64,000 nt of DNA from assembly GCA_011009095.1 (NCBI GenBank), contig VTPC01091228.1:29915-93914 (forward strand). The letters are read 5' to 3'. Every line of letters starts with the position of its first letter. Position 1 is the stretch's first letter. Source of the DNA: Ignelater luminosus (lineage: Eukaryota > Arthropoda > Insecta > Coleoptera > Elateridae). Below the pieces are notes generated by a model, which saw only the letters and a program-made list of their open reading frames with translations, was not told the DNA's origin and did not search any database. Below, piece after piece: positions 45,792 to 58,053 of the stretch. A program made the translations under genes and the position numbers.

Positions 45792-46130
45792 TATTTAGTT
45801 TTCTTAAAAAGGCCAGTAGAGGGTGAAACCCGACCTTGGGCCACCAAAAGCTGATTTGTGCGAGGACGTAACCCGAACTGTATTTGAGCTTATTTGTCTT
45901 GAGAAGATGAATAATGCAAAAGCGTAGCCCAAGTGACGTACTATTTATCTCTTTTAGGAAAGTTAATAACGGCAAAACCCGAGCCAAAAAATTGTTTGTT
46001 GAAGAACGAAACCCAAACTTTGCACATCAAAGATGACCCATGCAAGGACGTGGGATAATGCGAAACTGCCGTGTTCGTATTTATCTGTATTAAAAAGGTT
46101 AATAGACGCCAAAGCCCGACCGAGATCTGT
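45792..46130. repeat. Diverged tandem repeat, about 145-bp unit
   Basis: Three starts of the pattern TATTTA...TTAAAAAGGTTAATAG...AAACCCGA are seen at 45792, 45942 and 46079 (spacings 150 and 137). A second shared piece, GCAAGGACGT or GCGAGGACGT, lies near the end of the first two units. The third unit is partial. The units are too diverged for a recent expansion. Confidence 0.5.
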
Positions 46131-46134
46131 AATA

Positions 46135-46770
46135 TTTCATTTTTACTTGTGACATAGGAAATGTCGTCTTGATTAAATTTCTTCAAATCTATGTACATGC
46201 TTGTTCAATTTGTTCTGATCTAACTGATTTTTTATTCTGTCAATTAAGATGTTCTAATAGGGCCAGCTTGTAGAAAAAGCTACACTCAAATCTCTCTAGT
46301 TCTCTTTGTCTTTCTTCCGGTGTATAACAAAAATCTGGGAAAGTCTCAATTCTGATTGTATAAGAGGAGCATTCAAAATTTTAGTAAAAAGTATCGCAAA
46401 CGATTCCAAAACTAAGCGAGGTGCCAGATTCTGTGGATACATCACCAAAGGCATAAGGTTGTCTACTAGATGAATTTCATTGTCAACTAAGGTATTTTTA
46501 TTATTCTACTTACTCCCCACTTATATTAAAATTTTCCATCAAGTAAATCTTTTTTCTATCCTATCTTGTTCAGAAGCTTTGTCAATATTTTTGTATGTTC
46601 TTCCTTTGCTTGTAAAGGCGCTCCATCATTTGGGGTATATATGTCGCGGACAAGTAGTTATTATTTATTTTATTATTAAGAAAATAGCTTTTTGCTAGGC
46701 AAGTAGCTTTACAACAATTATCTCACAGTAAAACATTTTGGAGTGCTAATAGTTATTTACGTACCAAGGG
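46135..46770. other. No recognisable gene
   Basis: AT-rich. The 72-codon frame at 46480-46698 is hydrophobic and probably compositional. Confidence 0.5.
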
Positions 46771-46771
46771 A

Positions 46772-46965
46772 GGAAAGTAATCTGTTGCAGTCGAGACGTG
46801 TTATTGCGTTGGAGGCAAAGCCGAGAGCTTAATCACGTCGAGACTGTAATATTATTTACTCTCGTGGGATGTACAACATTTTCCGCCCGTAAACTAAATT
46901 CATTTTAGTTTGGAACAGGGACGTAATGATTCATTACAGCCCTTGGGACGTTATTAGGGCGGAAA
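46772..46965. repeat. Nested inverted repeats
   Basis: Two adjacent foldback units. The first pairs TTGCAGTCGAGACGTG (about 46786-46801) with the inverse of CACGTCGAGACTGTAA (about 46837-46852), imperfect only in the central CGAG/CTCG. The second has an outer stem TTCCGCCC (46881-46888) and GGGCGGAA (46957-46964). It encloses a hairpin AAACTAAA/TTTAGTTT and the palindrome GTAATGATTCATTAC (46923-46937). The region is GC-richer than its neighbours. It looks like a structured terminus of a mobile element; its class is unknown. Confidence 0.5.
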
Positions 46966-46969
46966 AACA

Positions 46970-49605
46970 TGATAAACGTTGTGTTTAATTTTTTGAGTGT
47001 TAATCTTGACATTTTTTAACGTTAAATATAATATTAAATCTAATGTCTTTTACACTAACAAAAATCAATGTTAAAACAACTGCATAAAAGATCTAATTAA
47101 CCTTTTGAGTGTATAAAATTCTACTGAGTGTAAATGTACACTAATTTGAGTAGGAGTGTCCTAATTTGGTTCAAAAATTATTTTTTAAAAAGAAAGCCAT
47201 TGTTCTAATTAGATGTTGCCTAAATCTTCTTGTACTACTAACATTATATTAGTGTTCCTATATAATCAGTATGAAGCTTATACGCAAGCATCGGTCGTCA
47301 TTATTCTCCACTGATAATCCAAACAAAAACAGAACGTCTGGGAGTATGATGGTCAATGCTTGCACAATTTAATATTTCTGGGAAAAATAAAATCTTGTCT
47401 TTATAGTTATACACGATTTTCAGTGTAATGTATACATTGTTCTGGATTCTGTGAATGTAAATGTACACTATTTAAAGTGTAAGTGTACACTTATATGCTT
47501 ATCGCATTTACACAATTGCCATGAACGCTCGCGAATGTGGTCCTCTGAGCAGTGTTATTTGAGGATCATGATTACTAAAAAATTTCTGCTGTGTTCTGTG
47601 CTATTTTTCTAGATGTTGAGTGAATAGAATTTAGAAGCTATTGTAATTGATATTAGAACGAACGTTTACGAAATTGACACGAAAACTGGTAGAAAAGCTA
47701 GTTGATTAAAAGCTATCTCACGTCCGATTTCGTTTTCGGATCTATAATTTTCAATACAGTAGTGTCAACCTTGAAAAGGTATTCCAATATCAAAAGATAT
47801 GCTTGACTTAAGGCTATGAATCTGCCTAGCAGTGGATATTATTATAGCAATTTTTGTCAGAATAAATAGATTACCTTATTTATAGCTCATTTTGTAATAA
47901 ACATATTTTATGTTTTTAGTTTACATTTTGATGAATGCATTTTTGTTGGTTTATTTCGTTTGTAGATCAAAACGCTGCATGTTATCACTGTTAACATGCA
48001 TTTTTTAATATTTTTTTAGGTATTAGTGTGTACTACATATTAATATTAGTAGTTCTATAATCTTAATAGTTTCTGATTATACGTATATCTGTGCATACTT
48101 CTAAGTTGCGATTCTTTTATTTGGGCATTTAGCGATTCAATAATAAAGAGAAGCTATTTTTCTAGGGAGATTATATTTGCTCAGGTAAAAGCTATGTTCT
48201 TAAAATAACTATTTGCCTGCAATATAGACCAACAACGGCTACAGTATGTTCAAAAAGGTTAAATTCGATTGTAAAGATTTTCTTAGTTACTGCTGTCTAA
48301 CTCAATGCGTTTTGCCACGCCATTTTGGGTTCTTTATACTTATCTACTTTGTAATAGAAAAACAATAGTGTGTTACAAAGAAAAAAAGTGATACTAAAGA
48401 CACTTACATTCGTTTTACATATGATTTTTTCGTTAACGTTAAAAAATTTATCAAAAATCTAAATAAAGGTTATTTTACATTAAGAATTTACTTTTGCAAG
48501 TAACTATAAAAATTGATTTGGTATTCTTGGTATACAAGACGTATCTGAGAAAAAAAACAAATAAAAATTTAACAGCAGGCAGGAAAAACCTTCAGCTTTT
48601 GGTCACCAAATGAGAGTCTATCTTCTAATAAGGTCGCCCATAAAAAGTTTTTCGTAACTCATTTCTTATTTTGATTTTGGATTTAACCATAGGCGTAGTT
48701 AGACTTTAGAATTTGGGACTTAAGTCCTCGCTTCCTCATCAAAAAACGGATATGCAATTACAAGACATTATTTATTCAGGAAACTGGCTTGAGCTTAATG
48801 AAAATTTTGAAGGGTTAAGCTGCTATGTATTTAACTCTTGTAGATGTTCCAACATTCAAGTAACATTATAACCTTTTTCATTGCTTTTTCCTACAATCCA
48901 GTAATGGAGAACAAACTCGACTTCTAATTTAGAAAACCAGAAATATTTCTGTCAAAATCTGTTTTATTTTACAAAATACATTTAGTGGAGTAGTAATTTC
49001 TCGTGACCATATCAGGCATTTACTTCTTACTAACTATTTAACGTGGGCTTAGGAAGGTTATGGAGAAGTTTTTCTCATCTACCATATTCAAAGACTCTTG
49101 GTAAACATTTTTTACTTGATTTAATAAACTACATTGTCTTGATCTGCATAAGTACAAAATTTGTATTCTTTGTTTGTTTACAAAACATTGGAAACATTAC
49201 CTCCTACCCTTGGGTTGTGAGGGTACAGTAGACATGAGTAATAGAGGTATATCAAATGATGATATGTCGCATATTATAGTAAACATTTGTAATGTTATTT
49301 TAAAATTCGCACTAAATCCGCCCCTGTCTTTCAATTTCGTTCAGGTATTTGTTTTCCTGACGCGTAATATTTAAATTATTTCATTCTATAGACGAATGTT
49401 TGTTACATGTTATTCTAAAGAATTGATAACTTTGTGGTCTCGACTTCTGGGCTCCGGTAGACGTGCCTTTTGCTATTTTCCAATATAAAATTCCTGGAAT
49501 CTTAGTTATAAAAATTGAAGTCAGACAGTCTCGATTGAGTCAGGTTTAAGCTGGCAAATCTACAAAGTGGAATTTTCCATTGTCTCATAAGAATATTTAT
49601 ATTTT
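46970..49605. other. No recognisable gene
   Basis: AT-rich. The palindromic tract GTGTAAATGTACAC and close variants recur at about 47130, 47457 and 47480. Open frames at 49043-49374 overlap one another and match nothing known. Confidence 0.5.
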
Positions 49606-49609
49606 GACC

Positions 49610-51483
49610 TGTTAGGGCGTGCATCTGACTTTCGAACCCCACTCCAGTAAGTACACATTGCGCCACAGGAGACGCAGAGAGAGAATAGGCATTACGTTGA
49701 TAGCTGCGTACTCGAACCAACGTGCGGGTTAATTTCGGCATTATCCCCTACAAATCCGAATTGGTTACAAACCGAATTTAATTAAAGCGATTCTCTTAGC
49801 AAAAGAGAGATCGGACTCGAGAAATTCTATTTCGTCGGGTCTTTGTCGTGTTATTCACGGAGGAAAGCCGGTTTGTTTACCGAAAAGCGGTGCTTTGAAA
49901 GCTTTGTTATTGTGGAAGCGTTTTTGCTTCAATTACAGTTACGCTGGTATTTCCCAGGAAATAAATTTGTAGAGGGTAGAAACGCAACAATTTTGGTCCC
50001 GTTGGTGCAACGTTAAAGGGTCTGTTGAGAACAGAAACTGCCCGCCTCGTAAAGACTTGAACTGTGTGTGTGTCACATCTTGGAAGCTCCGTGATCCGAA
50101 TGGACTAAGTAAACTTAAAGAGCGTTTGAGACTCAAAGTGGTTTTAGTTATTTTTAAAGTTTGTGTATAAACACTTGGATTTTGTTCTTGTCCTTTTTGG
50201 TTATTGTTAATCAAAGTGATTGTTCTTTGAAATCTAAGTTTCCTTGAACATTGGTGGGACCCGGCTAGAACGTGAAATTTTGCACGGGATATCATTTCGT
50301 TGGGAATCAGAGACCTGCACATATCGCCTGGGAGAAAGATTGTCGTTATAGTAAGAAAGACCTGTTTTGTTTTGTTATTTGAGTTTTATTGATTGTTTTA
50401 TTTGATAAAAGACTAGGAGAACGTGGAATTTGTGAAATATTCCATACGAAAACCTTGCTTAGGCAAGATTAGTTTCGTGTTTTCTCATTGAATTATAATA
50501 TTTACAAGTAATATTTTTAACTAATTTGTAACAGGAACGTTCCCAGGTAATTTTAGCTGGTGTTTGTTAAATTATTTCAACATAATTAATAATTTTTGAC
50601 TACTGTTTTTCTTTGTTATTAGATATAAAGTTTATTTGTTGCTATTTAAAAATTCATTGTCAAGTTTATCTTGTTTTAACTGGTTTAATATTTAGATTTT
50701 GGCCTTTCGTTCCATATTTTGAAATTTTAACGTAACAGAATCCTTTTTTTGTTTATTGTAATAACTTGTTTTTTATTGTTATTTTCTCATTATTTGTTCT
50801 CCAGTGAAGAAATTAATTCATACCATATTGACATTCTTTTGTAGTGTTATTTTGTTATTTTTATATTCTTGTTTGTGTATGTTTAATCCATTTTTATTAT
50901 TGTTTAAATAGATGTAAGAAAGGTCGATTATTTACAGTTTGTTTTCTTTGTAAGCGGATCTCTGGTCCAGACTAAGCAGCGTTAATTTCGTTACTTTGTT
51001 CGTTTGGCTATTAAAAAGCACGGTGGTGCTTAGTCTAAATTTCAATTAAAGGTCAGATACCTTTGTTCAAGAGAGAAGGGAATTTTAAACTGGTATTTCT
51101 TTCTTGGATCTTCTTTTTTGAAAAAAAAGGAAGTCTTCAGAGGACTTCCCTGTCAAAGTTTATTAAGACAAGTCACGTGTTTATACATTTTTTTTGTTCG
51201 TGTTGAGTCTCAATTGTGAAACGTTAAAGCGAGTTTTAATAAAGCTTCCACGAGGTAAGTTACACACAGGGTGTCGGATTCACGAGTAGTCGCGTGACCG
51301 ACCATCAGAACCCTTTGATCTACGACTGCTGGCGCCCTCTTTTGTGAACATCTATCAGTTAATAAGAGTTTTGGAAATCGGTGAGCTTCTCTTTGTGTGA
51401 GATTAGGTAAGTTCATTTGATAATCCACCCCATCTGCGGCACGAGCTACGGGATTTAACATCTACCATTGGTCTGGACGGGAC
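49610..51483. repeat. LTR-retrotransposon-like leader region
   Basis: Less AT-rich than its flanks. At 50249-50264 CATTGGTGGGACCCGG resembles the primer-binding junction that follows a gypsy or BEL LTR, and at 51466-51483 CATTGGTCTGGACGGGAC is similar. I cannot find a duplicated LTR, gag or pol here. A perfect hairpin GGAAGTC/GACTTCC lies at 51129-51135 and 51143-51149. The call is tentative. Confidence 0.25.
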
Positions 51484-51489
51484 TTGTGC

Positions 51490-54203
51490 ATACTTTTCAG
51501 CATCTTCCCGTTACACATTGTTAGTTTGTCTAAAAACCTCAAACATTCAATAGATTTTAACATAAGTGCATTAATTTGTAGAAGAACATTTTATCGTATA
51601 AGTAAGTTTGTAAATATCATGCCCAGAACCGACTATTTCTATATAAATATGACATAGTTTTTTAAGGACTAGGACAAGTGCTATTTTGAAACATCATAAG
51701 ACTTCAACAATCTACAATTCAAAAACTATATTGCGTCTTATTGATTAGAATTATCAAGATCTAGGATTGCCTATTTTGGCACAATTTATTTCGTTCATAC
51801 AAAAATCTCATGCATAACTTAAAAGTCGTAAATTTTATACGAACAAAAACAAAATTTTAAATTAAGGTTGCAAAATAAGCAGTTAAAAAACAGATCGCAC
51901 ATGCAAATTAGCAAAATATGAAAATTATGAGGTTGTGCTTCAAGGTTGCAATTTCCAAGCCGTGAACCTAACTTATGTAAATGAAAATACTTTTTGTTTT
52001 TCACGCTTTTATAAGAAAACCTGGTACCTAATTGTGACTAAATAATAGGGGATACATTGAAGTTCAACTAGACTCTGAAACAAAAAATTCTTACTGTTAA
52101 TGAAAGTAAAACATGTTTTCTTTTAATATTTTTTAACAAGATTAAATTTTTAATCCCAGGCTTTATAATATCCCGGCATAACAATTATTGTAGGAAACCG
52201 AGATAAAAATGAAACGCTGAGCAACGCACGTAAATTCAACAGTTAATGTTTTTTTCGTGTTTTTACAGATTGTTTACAAAGCGAACTACTTATTTTAGAA
52301 TCTGAGATAAACACCGATAAAAGTCTTACCAAAAATAAACTCTATGAATTATCATGACAAGCTATGCAAATAAAATGGGAGCGTGGAGCTTTATTTCATG
52401 TAGCTTTTGCAACTTCTTATCGAGATTTACAGAATGACTCCCAAAGGTCGTAACTTTTTAGGTTAACTACCCCATTTTACATATAACATAATTAAATTTC
52501 AAGTTTTTTCAGTTAAAGGTTACTTGTACATGTTACACATTTTATTTAATATTCATGGTTTAAAGCTCTAATGTAGTTAAAATAAGAGCCAGTGCTAATT
52601 TTAACTAAACTATGTATGCGACAATAATCACAATAATTAACCGAAGTGTAAAACTGAACAAGGAAGCAAGTTAAATTTTTAAACAGGTTACAATTACTTT
52701 TTATGGAAATTTTTAAGAGATTTACGATTGTGGTCACGCACATAGAGAGTAAACACAATTGCAGCTCCAGTCAGTACATTGTAGTATTTGAAAACGAAGC
52801 TTAACTTCGTTTGTTTCTGCACGAAATAAAACAAATGGAAATGAAGTCAACATTTAACTACATAATGTTTCAGGAACGCTGGAAATCTGGAGAATCTTAA
52901 AGTTTATTTTATTTACTCTGTTCTATAAATTAATAAATGAATACTTTGACCTTTCCTTTAAGAGACTTTCTTTTGACTGAAGAAAATACACTCAAATTAA
53001 ATGCTTGAAGTTCGTTAACAACAAAGAAATCACGAATGCTTTATAAGAGTAATCGATATCATGCCAGATTCTTGATAATTGAGCGAAAATTACTGAGATT
53101 GTTCCTTTTATATCCTTTTAAATAAAGGTCAGATTGTTTGAAAGATCGAGTGGAAACGCTCATACTTAATAGTAAGATAAAACACAAAATACGAGTGTAC
53201 GAGTCATCAATATGTCCTTTTATCAATATGACTTTTAAACTAAAAATGAGAACAAAGTTCCAAGTAACTTTGTAAAATCACATTGTTGAAATTTGAAATT
53301 TTAATCGTTTTGTTATTTCTTCGATAAGTTGGGAAAATTAACAATTAATTTCAATAAATGTTTTTAAATTTTCTCATAAATAATTTTATTGTAGAGTTAT
53401 AAAATCCTACAATTCAAAACTGAGTGGGTATTCTCTGTGAATGTTAATTCATGAAAATTTACTCTAATGACTTTTTCCTCTGTTACCGTCGCAATAAATA
53501 CATCAGTACGTGTCATTTTAAGTTTTCTAAAACAGTATACTGCAGGACATTGTTATCTTCAAAACCTCCGTTTCCATCTTCCGTTATAACGACATCATTG
53601 ATATGTTTTAAGTGAGGTTCGAAAAGTAGGGACAGCTATCGGCATGACTATCAATACTATATGTATACCTTTACCTACATAAAAGGCTTTTATAATGACA
53701 CTTCATTTTTAGAACCCACGCTATATTACTCTTATAACAGAGAATATCCACTCACAAGAGGGCGGCGTTCTAAAAAGAGAGACTTTGGAGAAAGTTTAAT
53801 CTCTTGCTTTCAAAGTTTAGTACGCTATTGGAATGAGTTTCGACTTTGTATAGGCAACATCTGTACCACTTTCTTCTTTTAATTATTTATTATATCCTTT
53901 TTTTTCTTTATAAATTGCGAATCCCTTGCTTTTAGATTTTTTCTTGTTTAAAGTTTTCGTATTTATAAATTTATTTTTGCTTGTATGTACAGTATTATAC
54001 GTTTTCTCCGGTTGATATTATTTTATTTTTTTAACAACATATATTTTCAATTGATAATCGTTGCAGGAGAAATATGAAATTAACAAGGTTACAAAAATGT
54101 AAAACTTGGTAAATGGCACACGAAATCATATAGGTACCGACTGTTGACAAAATTCCAAGAATATGATACATACAGATATTCAATGAATATTTAGTGTAGG
54201 GTT
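51490..54203. other. No recognisable gene
   Basis: AT-rich. The 73-codon frame at 53661-53882 and the minus-strand frames near 51819 and 52546 match nothing I know. Confidence 0.55.
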
Positions 54204-54205
54204 TA

Positions 54206-54274
54206 GCCTTTGAATTTTTAGAAAATCAGAATTTTACAGTCTGTACTGATCACAAACCTCATAGGAGTTTTCTT
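54206..54274 (+). pseudogene. RNase H fragment of a gypsy-like element
   Basis: Twenty-three codons read AFEFLENQNFTVCTDHKPHR and onward. They match the RNase H catalytic block FLEGR.F.VYTDHKPL of Ty3/gypsy pol, including the active-site Asp. Flanking sequence has lost similarity and no LTR is seen. It is short, but the motif is specific. Confidence 0.6.
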
Positions 54275-54275
54275 A

Positions 54276-55405
54276 GATTACTTGGGAAATCATCTTCACC
54301 TTCCCTAAGTCCGAAAACGCCAGAATCTTTAGTTATGTTAAACAAAGTAAATTGAAAGAGTGTTAGTAACTGATATATTTTCCTTTCAAAGAGACCCAAA
54401 TTTAGTTTGAGATATTTCTAAATGTCAAGTCATTGTTATTCGTTTGCATAAACCAATAGTACAGTTCTGTGTAGGCTTAAATAATAATTAAGAAGTTAAG
54501 GTACTAAACAAATATGTATTGCATTTATTATTATTTAAATAATAAAAAACAATTAGCAGTAAAGTTTGGCAGTAGAAAGAAAGAAGAAAGGAATTTTAAC
54601 TTGTCTGTATGCTTAAATATTCAAACAATGAAATACACGCTTTGTTATGCAAATTGCCGGTAAATCTTCATTCAGTTGTAGGCATTGAAAGAGTAATTAG
54701 AAAACTTTTACCTTATAAATGTGTTGATAGATTTTCCTGATCTTCAGATGTTTCTACATTAACACGTTGTAGCTCGAACCATGTAGAAATTACCGGCCAC
54801 TAGATATCTTCATTTAAAGAGGCCTGTAAAGCTTGGGGTTTCCCCGGAACAGTAACCACACCCAACAGAATTTAAATGTCGAGAAAAGACGGTAAAATTA
54901 CAGCATCAGAGCAAATGCAGGCTTTCAAATTACTTGATGCAGTAGTACAGAGGCAGGAGGAATTATCTTTAAGCTTGCTGAAAGGTCACGATATTAAGAG
55001 CAGAGATGTCAATGTAGGTATATTAACTGTCAAAAGTAAAACAATCCTAACAACGCACCACATATAATGGTAGAAGAATTACAAACAAGATAAATTTAAA
55101 AAGGGGGCGCTAGATGGAGTTAAAACAGTCCTCATGTTTAAAATACAGAGAATCAATGTTTATCAACACTAGTAATTGTTGGAATTATAAAGAAGATCCT
55201 ACAATGACGGAACAAAATTTCCAAACCGAAACGAGTATTTGCAACTTTTGAAGGTTTTCTTATATAAAACAAGAGGGCACTAAAAGTACTTACACTTTTA
55301 TATACAGTGTGCTCAATTTATCATGGATATCTTCGTGATTACTCAATATAGTCTTCAATTTTTAAGGATAGCTATAGAAAACAAAATATTCAAAAACTAT
55401 CTATA
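54276..55405. other. No recognised gene; one unassigned frame
   Basis: A 63-codon frame at 54876-55067 (MSRKDGKITASEQMQAFKLL) has a charged, gene-like composition, follows a GC-richer leader (54790-54875) and contains a possible splice donor GTAGGT at 55014. It could be a first exon, but no partner exon or family is recognised. Confidence 0.35.
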
Positions 55406-55407
55406 TA

Positions 55408-56689
55408 CGAGGGTTGCTATTTATATTTCTGGCCTTGGCAACACTGACTGTTTCCAGGCGTCAGCTGACATTTCCGGTGTAAACTTTACATTGTTGAACA
55501 TAACCTCAACCACAACATTTTGTCATTTGAGTGCGATTAGTGTTGTTTGCAGTTAATTGAAAAGTGCATTCCCTAGTAAAAAATGGAATTGACCCGTGAA
55601 CACTTTCGTGCAATTATTTTTCATAACTTTCGACGTGGATTATCACGACAAGAGTGCATCAATAAACTTAATACATTATATAGCGATGACGCTCCATCCT
55701 ACAGCACTGTAAAAACTGGTATAATGAATTCAAATTCACTCCAGGACGAAATCCGTGAAGGCCGTCCAAAATCTGTCGTTGTGCCTGAAAATATCGATGC
55801 TGTGCGTGAACTGATTAAACAAGATCGTCATGTGACATACCGTGAGATTGAGGCATCTTTGGGCATTAGTATGACTAGCATCAACAAGATATTACATGAT
55901 CAATTGGCCGTAAAAAAAATTTGTTTCCGTTGGATCCCGCATAACCTGACCAATGCTCAAAAGAAGGCTCGCGTCGACTGGTGCATTGAAATGTTGAAAA
56001 AATTTGCGAAAGGTGCATCAAAGGCTGTGTATAACATCTGCACAGGTGACGAATCATGGATCTACGCATATGACCCCGAAACAAAACAGCAATCAACTGT
56101 GTGGGTCTTTCAAGACGAGCCGAATCCAACAAAAGTTGTTCGCGGAAAAAGCACATCGAAGCAAATGGTTGCCTGTTTCTTTGGCATTACCGGTCATGTG
56201 GCAACAGTGGCGTTAAAGCAACGTAAGACGGTCAACTCTGAATGGTACACAACCATTTGTTTGCCAGAAGTCATTGGAGAAATTCGGAAAACTTCAAAGA
56301 AGAGGTGAATCATTGTTCATCATGACAATGCAAGCTCTGACACCGCTGCTCAAACAATTGAATATTTAACCAGCCAGAAGGTCGAGTTGATGGGCGATCC
56401 ACCATACAGCCCTGATTTGGCACCCAATGACTTCTTTTTATTCCCGTACATCAAAAACAAACTGCGTGGTCAACGATTTTCAACACCAGAAGAAGCCGTT
56501 TTTTGTTTCAAAACGCATATTTTGGAGCTGCCTCAAACAGAGTGGAAAAAGTGCTTCGAAAATTGGTTCAAACGCATAGAAAAGTGTATCAATCTTAATG
56601 GAGAATATTTTGAAAAACAATAAAACTTGTTTCGATCATAAATACTTGTTTTTTCATTGTTAGGCCAGAAATATAAATAGCAACCCTCG
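55408..56689 (+). mobile_element. mariner (DD34D), full length
   Basis: A 1282-bp element flanked by TA (55406-55407 and 56690-56691). The TIRs CGAGGGTTGCTATTTATATT, continuing TCTGGCC, are identical over 27 bases. It is the complete counterpart of the truncated copy at 11999-12752. Confidence 0.96.
55583..56623 (+). pseudogene. mariner transposase, one stop and a compensated frameshift
   Basis: The frame spans ATG at 55583 (MELTREHFRAIIFHNFRRGL) to TAA at 56621-56623, 346 residues. HTH motifs, the linker RWIPHNLT, the first Asp in TGDESWIYAYDPE, the second in VHHDNASSDT and the third in YSPDLAPNDFF (34 between) are present. TGA at 56306-56308 replaces the Arg seen in the 12-kb copy (KKKRIILHHD), a CGA-to-TGA change. 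Around 55715-55740 the usual WYNEF block is read out of frame (KTGIMNSNSLQDE), which implies two nearby compensating indels. It is otherwise intact and among the youngest copies here. Confidence 0.94.
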
Positions 56690-56691
56690 TA

Positions 56692-57178
56692 TCATGCTCA
56701 TCATTTTGACAAGAATTTATTCATTTACCTAGTAATTATCTAACTTTACATTACCTGCAATGACATTTCGTCTCGTATAATTCTCTTATTTAAAGAAATT
56801 TCAAAATCAAAAGTTACACAATATGATATTCAGTCGTTTGCCTACCTACATGTAGCGAGATAAATTGGGCATACTACACGTGCCGCCTCTCAAAGATTTT
56901 TTATTGACAGCTTATGTCTTAGTTGTGAACTAGAAGAACTTTGCTTATGCAACCCAAAATGTACAAAATCAATTATCTCCGAAATTAGGTTTGGTACATT
57001 TGTCGCACTTTGTCAATCACATGACATTGAGTCATATTTGAACACCCTGTAGATATTGACTCCTAACCCAGCAAAACATTTGAGAACAGTATAGGTATCA
57101 AAATGAATTACAGAAAGATTATAACACAATGTAACAGTGGCATCAGATTTTATTTACAATAATTGCTTAAGTACGGTA
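56692..57178. other. No recognisable gene
   Basis: AT-rich. A lone end-like motif ACACCCTGTA occurs at about 57044, just outside the next element. Nothing else is supported. Confidence 0.55.
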
Positions 57179-57180
57179 TA

Positions 57181-58051
57181 CAGGGTGTTTCAGAGGAAAT
57201 GATCAATACTTAGGGAGGCGATGGCATAGCCACTGTAAAAATCAAAAGTACATATTTATAAACATGCTTTCAATTCCAAACCTTTAAGGAAATACAGGTG
57301 TTTATAAATAACACCAACGAATTGACAAATTCCTGAAGAGTAAACAGGTATTTTCTCAAAGGGAACCGCATATTAGTTATAAAGTTATTGGGTTTCTGTT
57401 CGTATTATTAAACTTAAACATTCTCTAATTATATTGGCAACCGATTTTGTTCTTTTTCTTCTTGTTAAGATTAGATAAAGGCATACTTCTTTAAACTTTT
57501 AGAGAAGCTTTATTAGGACAGTAGAAATCGGGCCATTGTCTTTAAAACTGCGTTAACGTTCGGCTTGATCGTCGTTATTTGTCAAAATTTGAGAGATTCT
57601 TATTGAAAAAACTTGTAGAAAATTGCCTTTGGATGTTGTAAACCTATTTTCAATTATATACAGTGTACTCTATTGCTAAGATACGTAAGAAAAGAAACTG
57701 CAACTTGACGGCTCCTAATGCTATAGACTATAGAACCTTCTGTGATAAAGATTTTTGATATTCTGACAAAAATGACGATGCATAAAAAATTAACGTGTTT
57801 TTGCACAACTTTGAAAGCCTGTAACTCCGTAACTAAAAGACGACTCGACCATGCAGGTTCCATTTAGAAGAGTATTTGCCTAGTCATCAGGAATTTATCC
57901 TATTAGTCAGTGTTATTTATTAATATCCTGTATATACACGTAGTTGTTTAAATATAACCCGTCTAGTTTTTCTTACATTTAAATATTTTTGGTAAGAGCT
58001 TAATTCTCGATCAATTCCTTCCATGTTGAGTATTGGTCTTGAAACACCCTG
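57181..58051. mobile_element. Non-autonomous element with CAGGGTGTTTCA ends
   Basis: An 871-bp segment flanked by TA (57179-57180 and 58052-58053). The ends are CAGGGTGTTTCA on both sides (inverted), with weaker matching beyond (GATCAATACTTA against GACCAATACTCA). No transposase frame is present; the internal sequence is AT-rich. It is probably mobilised in trans by an ITm-type transposase. Confidence 0.6.
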
Positions 58052-58053
58052 TA

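Noticed and set aside
49600-49690. tRNA-like sequence on the minus strand (TGGCGCAATGTG and GGGGTTCGAAAG)
   Set aside because: The A-box to B-box distance is too short, the B box is imperfect and no cloverleaf arms pair; not a tRNA gene, and too weak for a SINE head.
51129-51149. Hairpin GGAAGTC/GACTTCC resembling a bacterial terminator
   Set aside because: The genome is eukaryotic and the hairpin is not followed by a T-run or placed after a gene.
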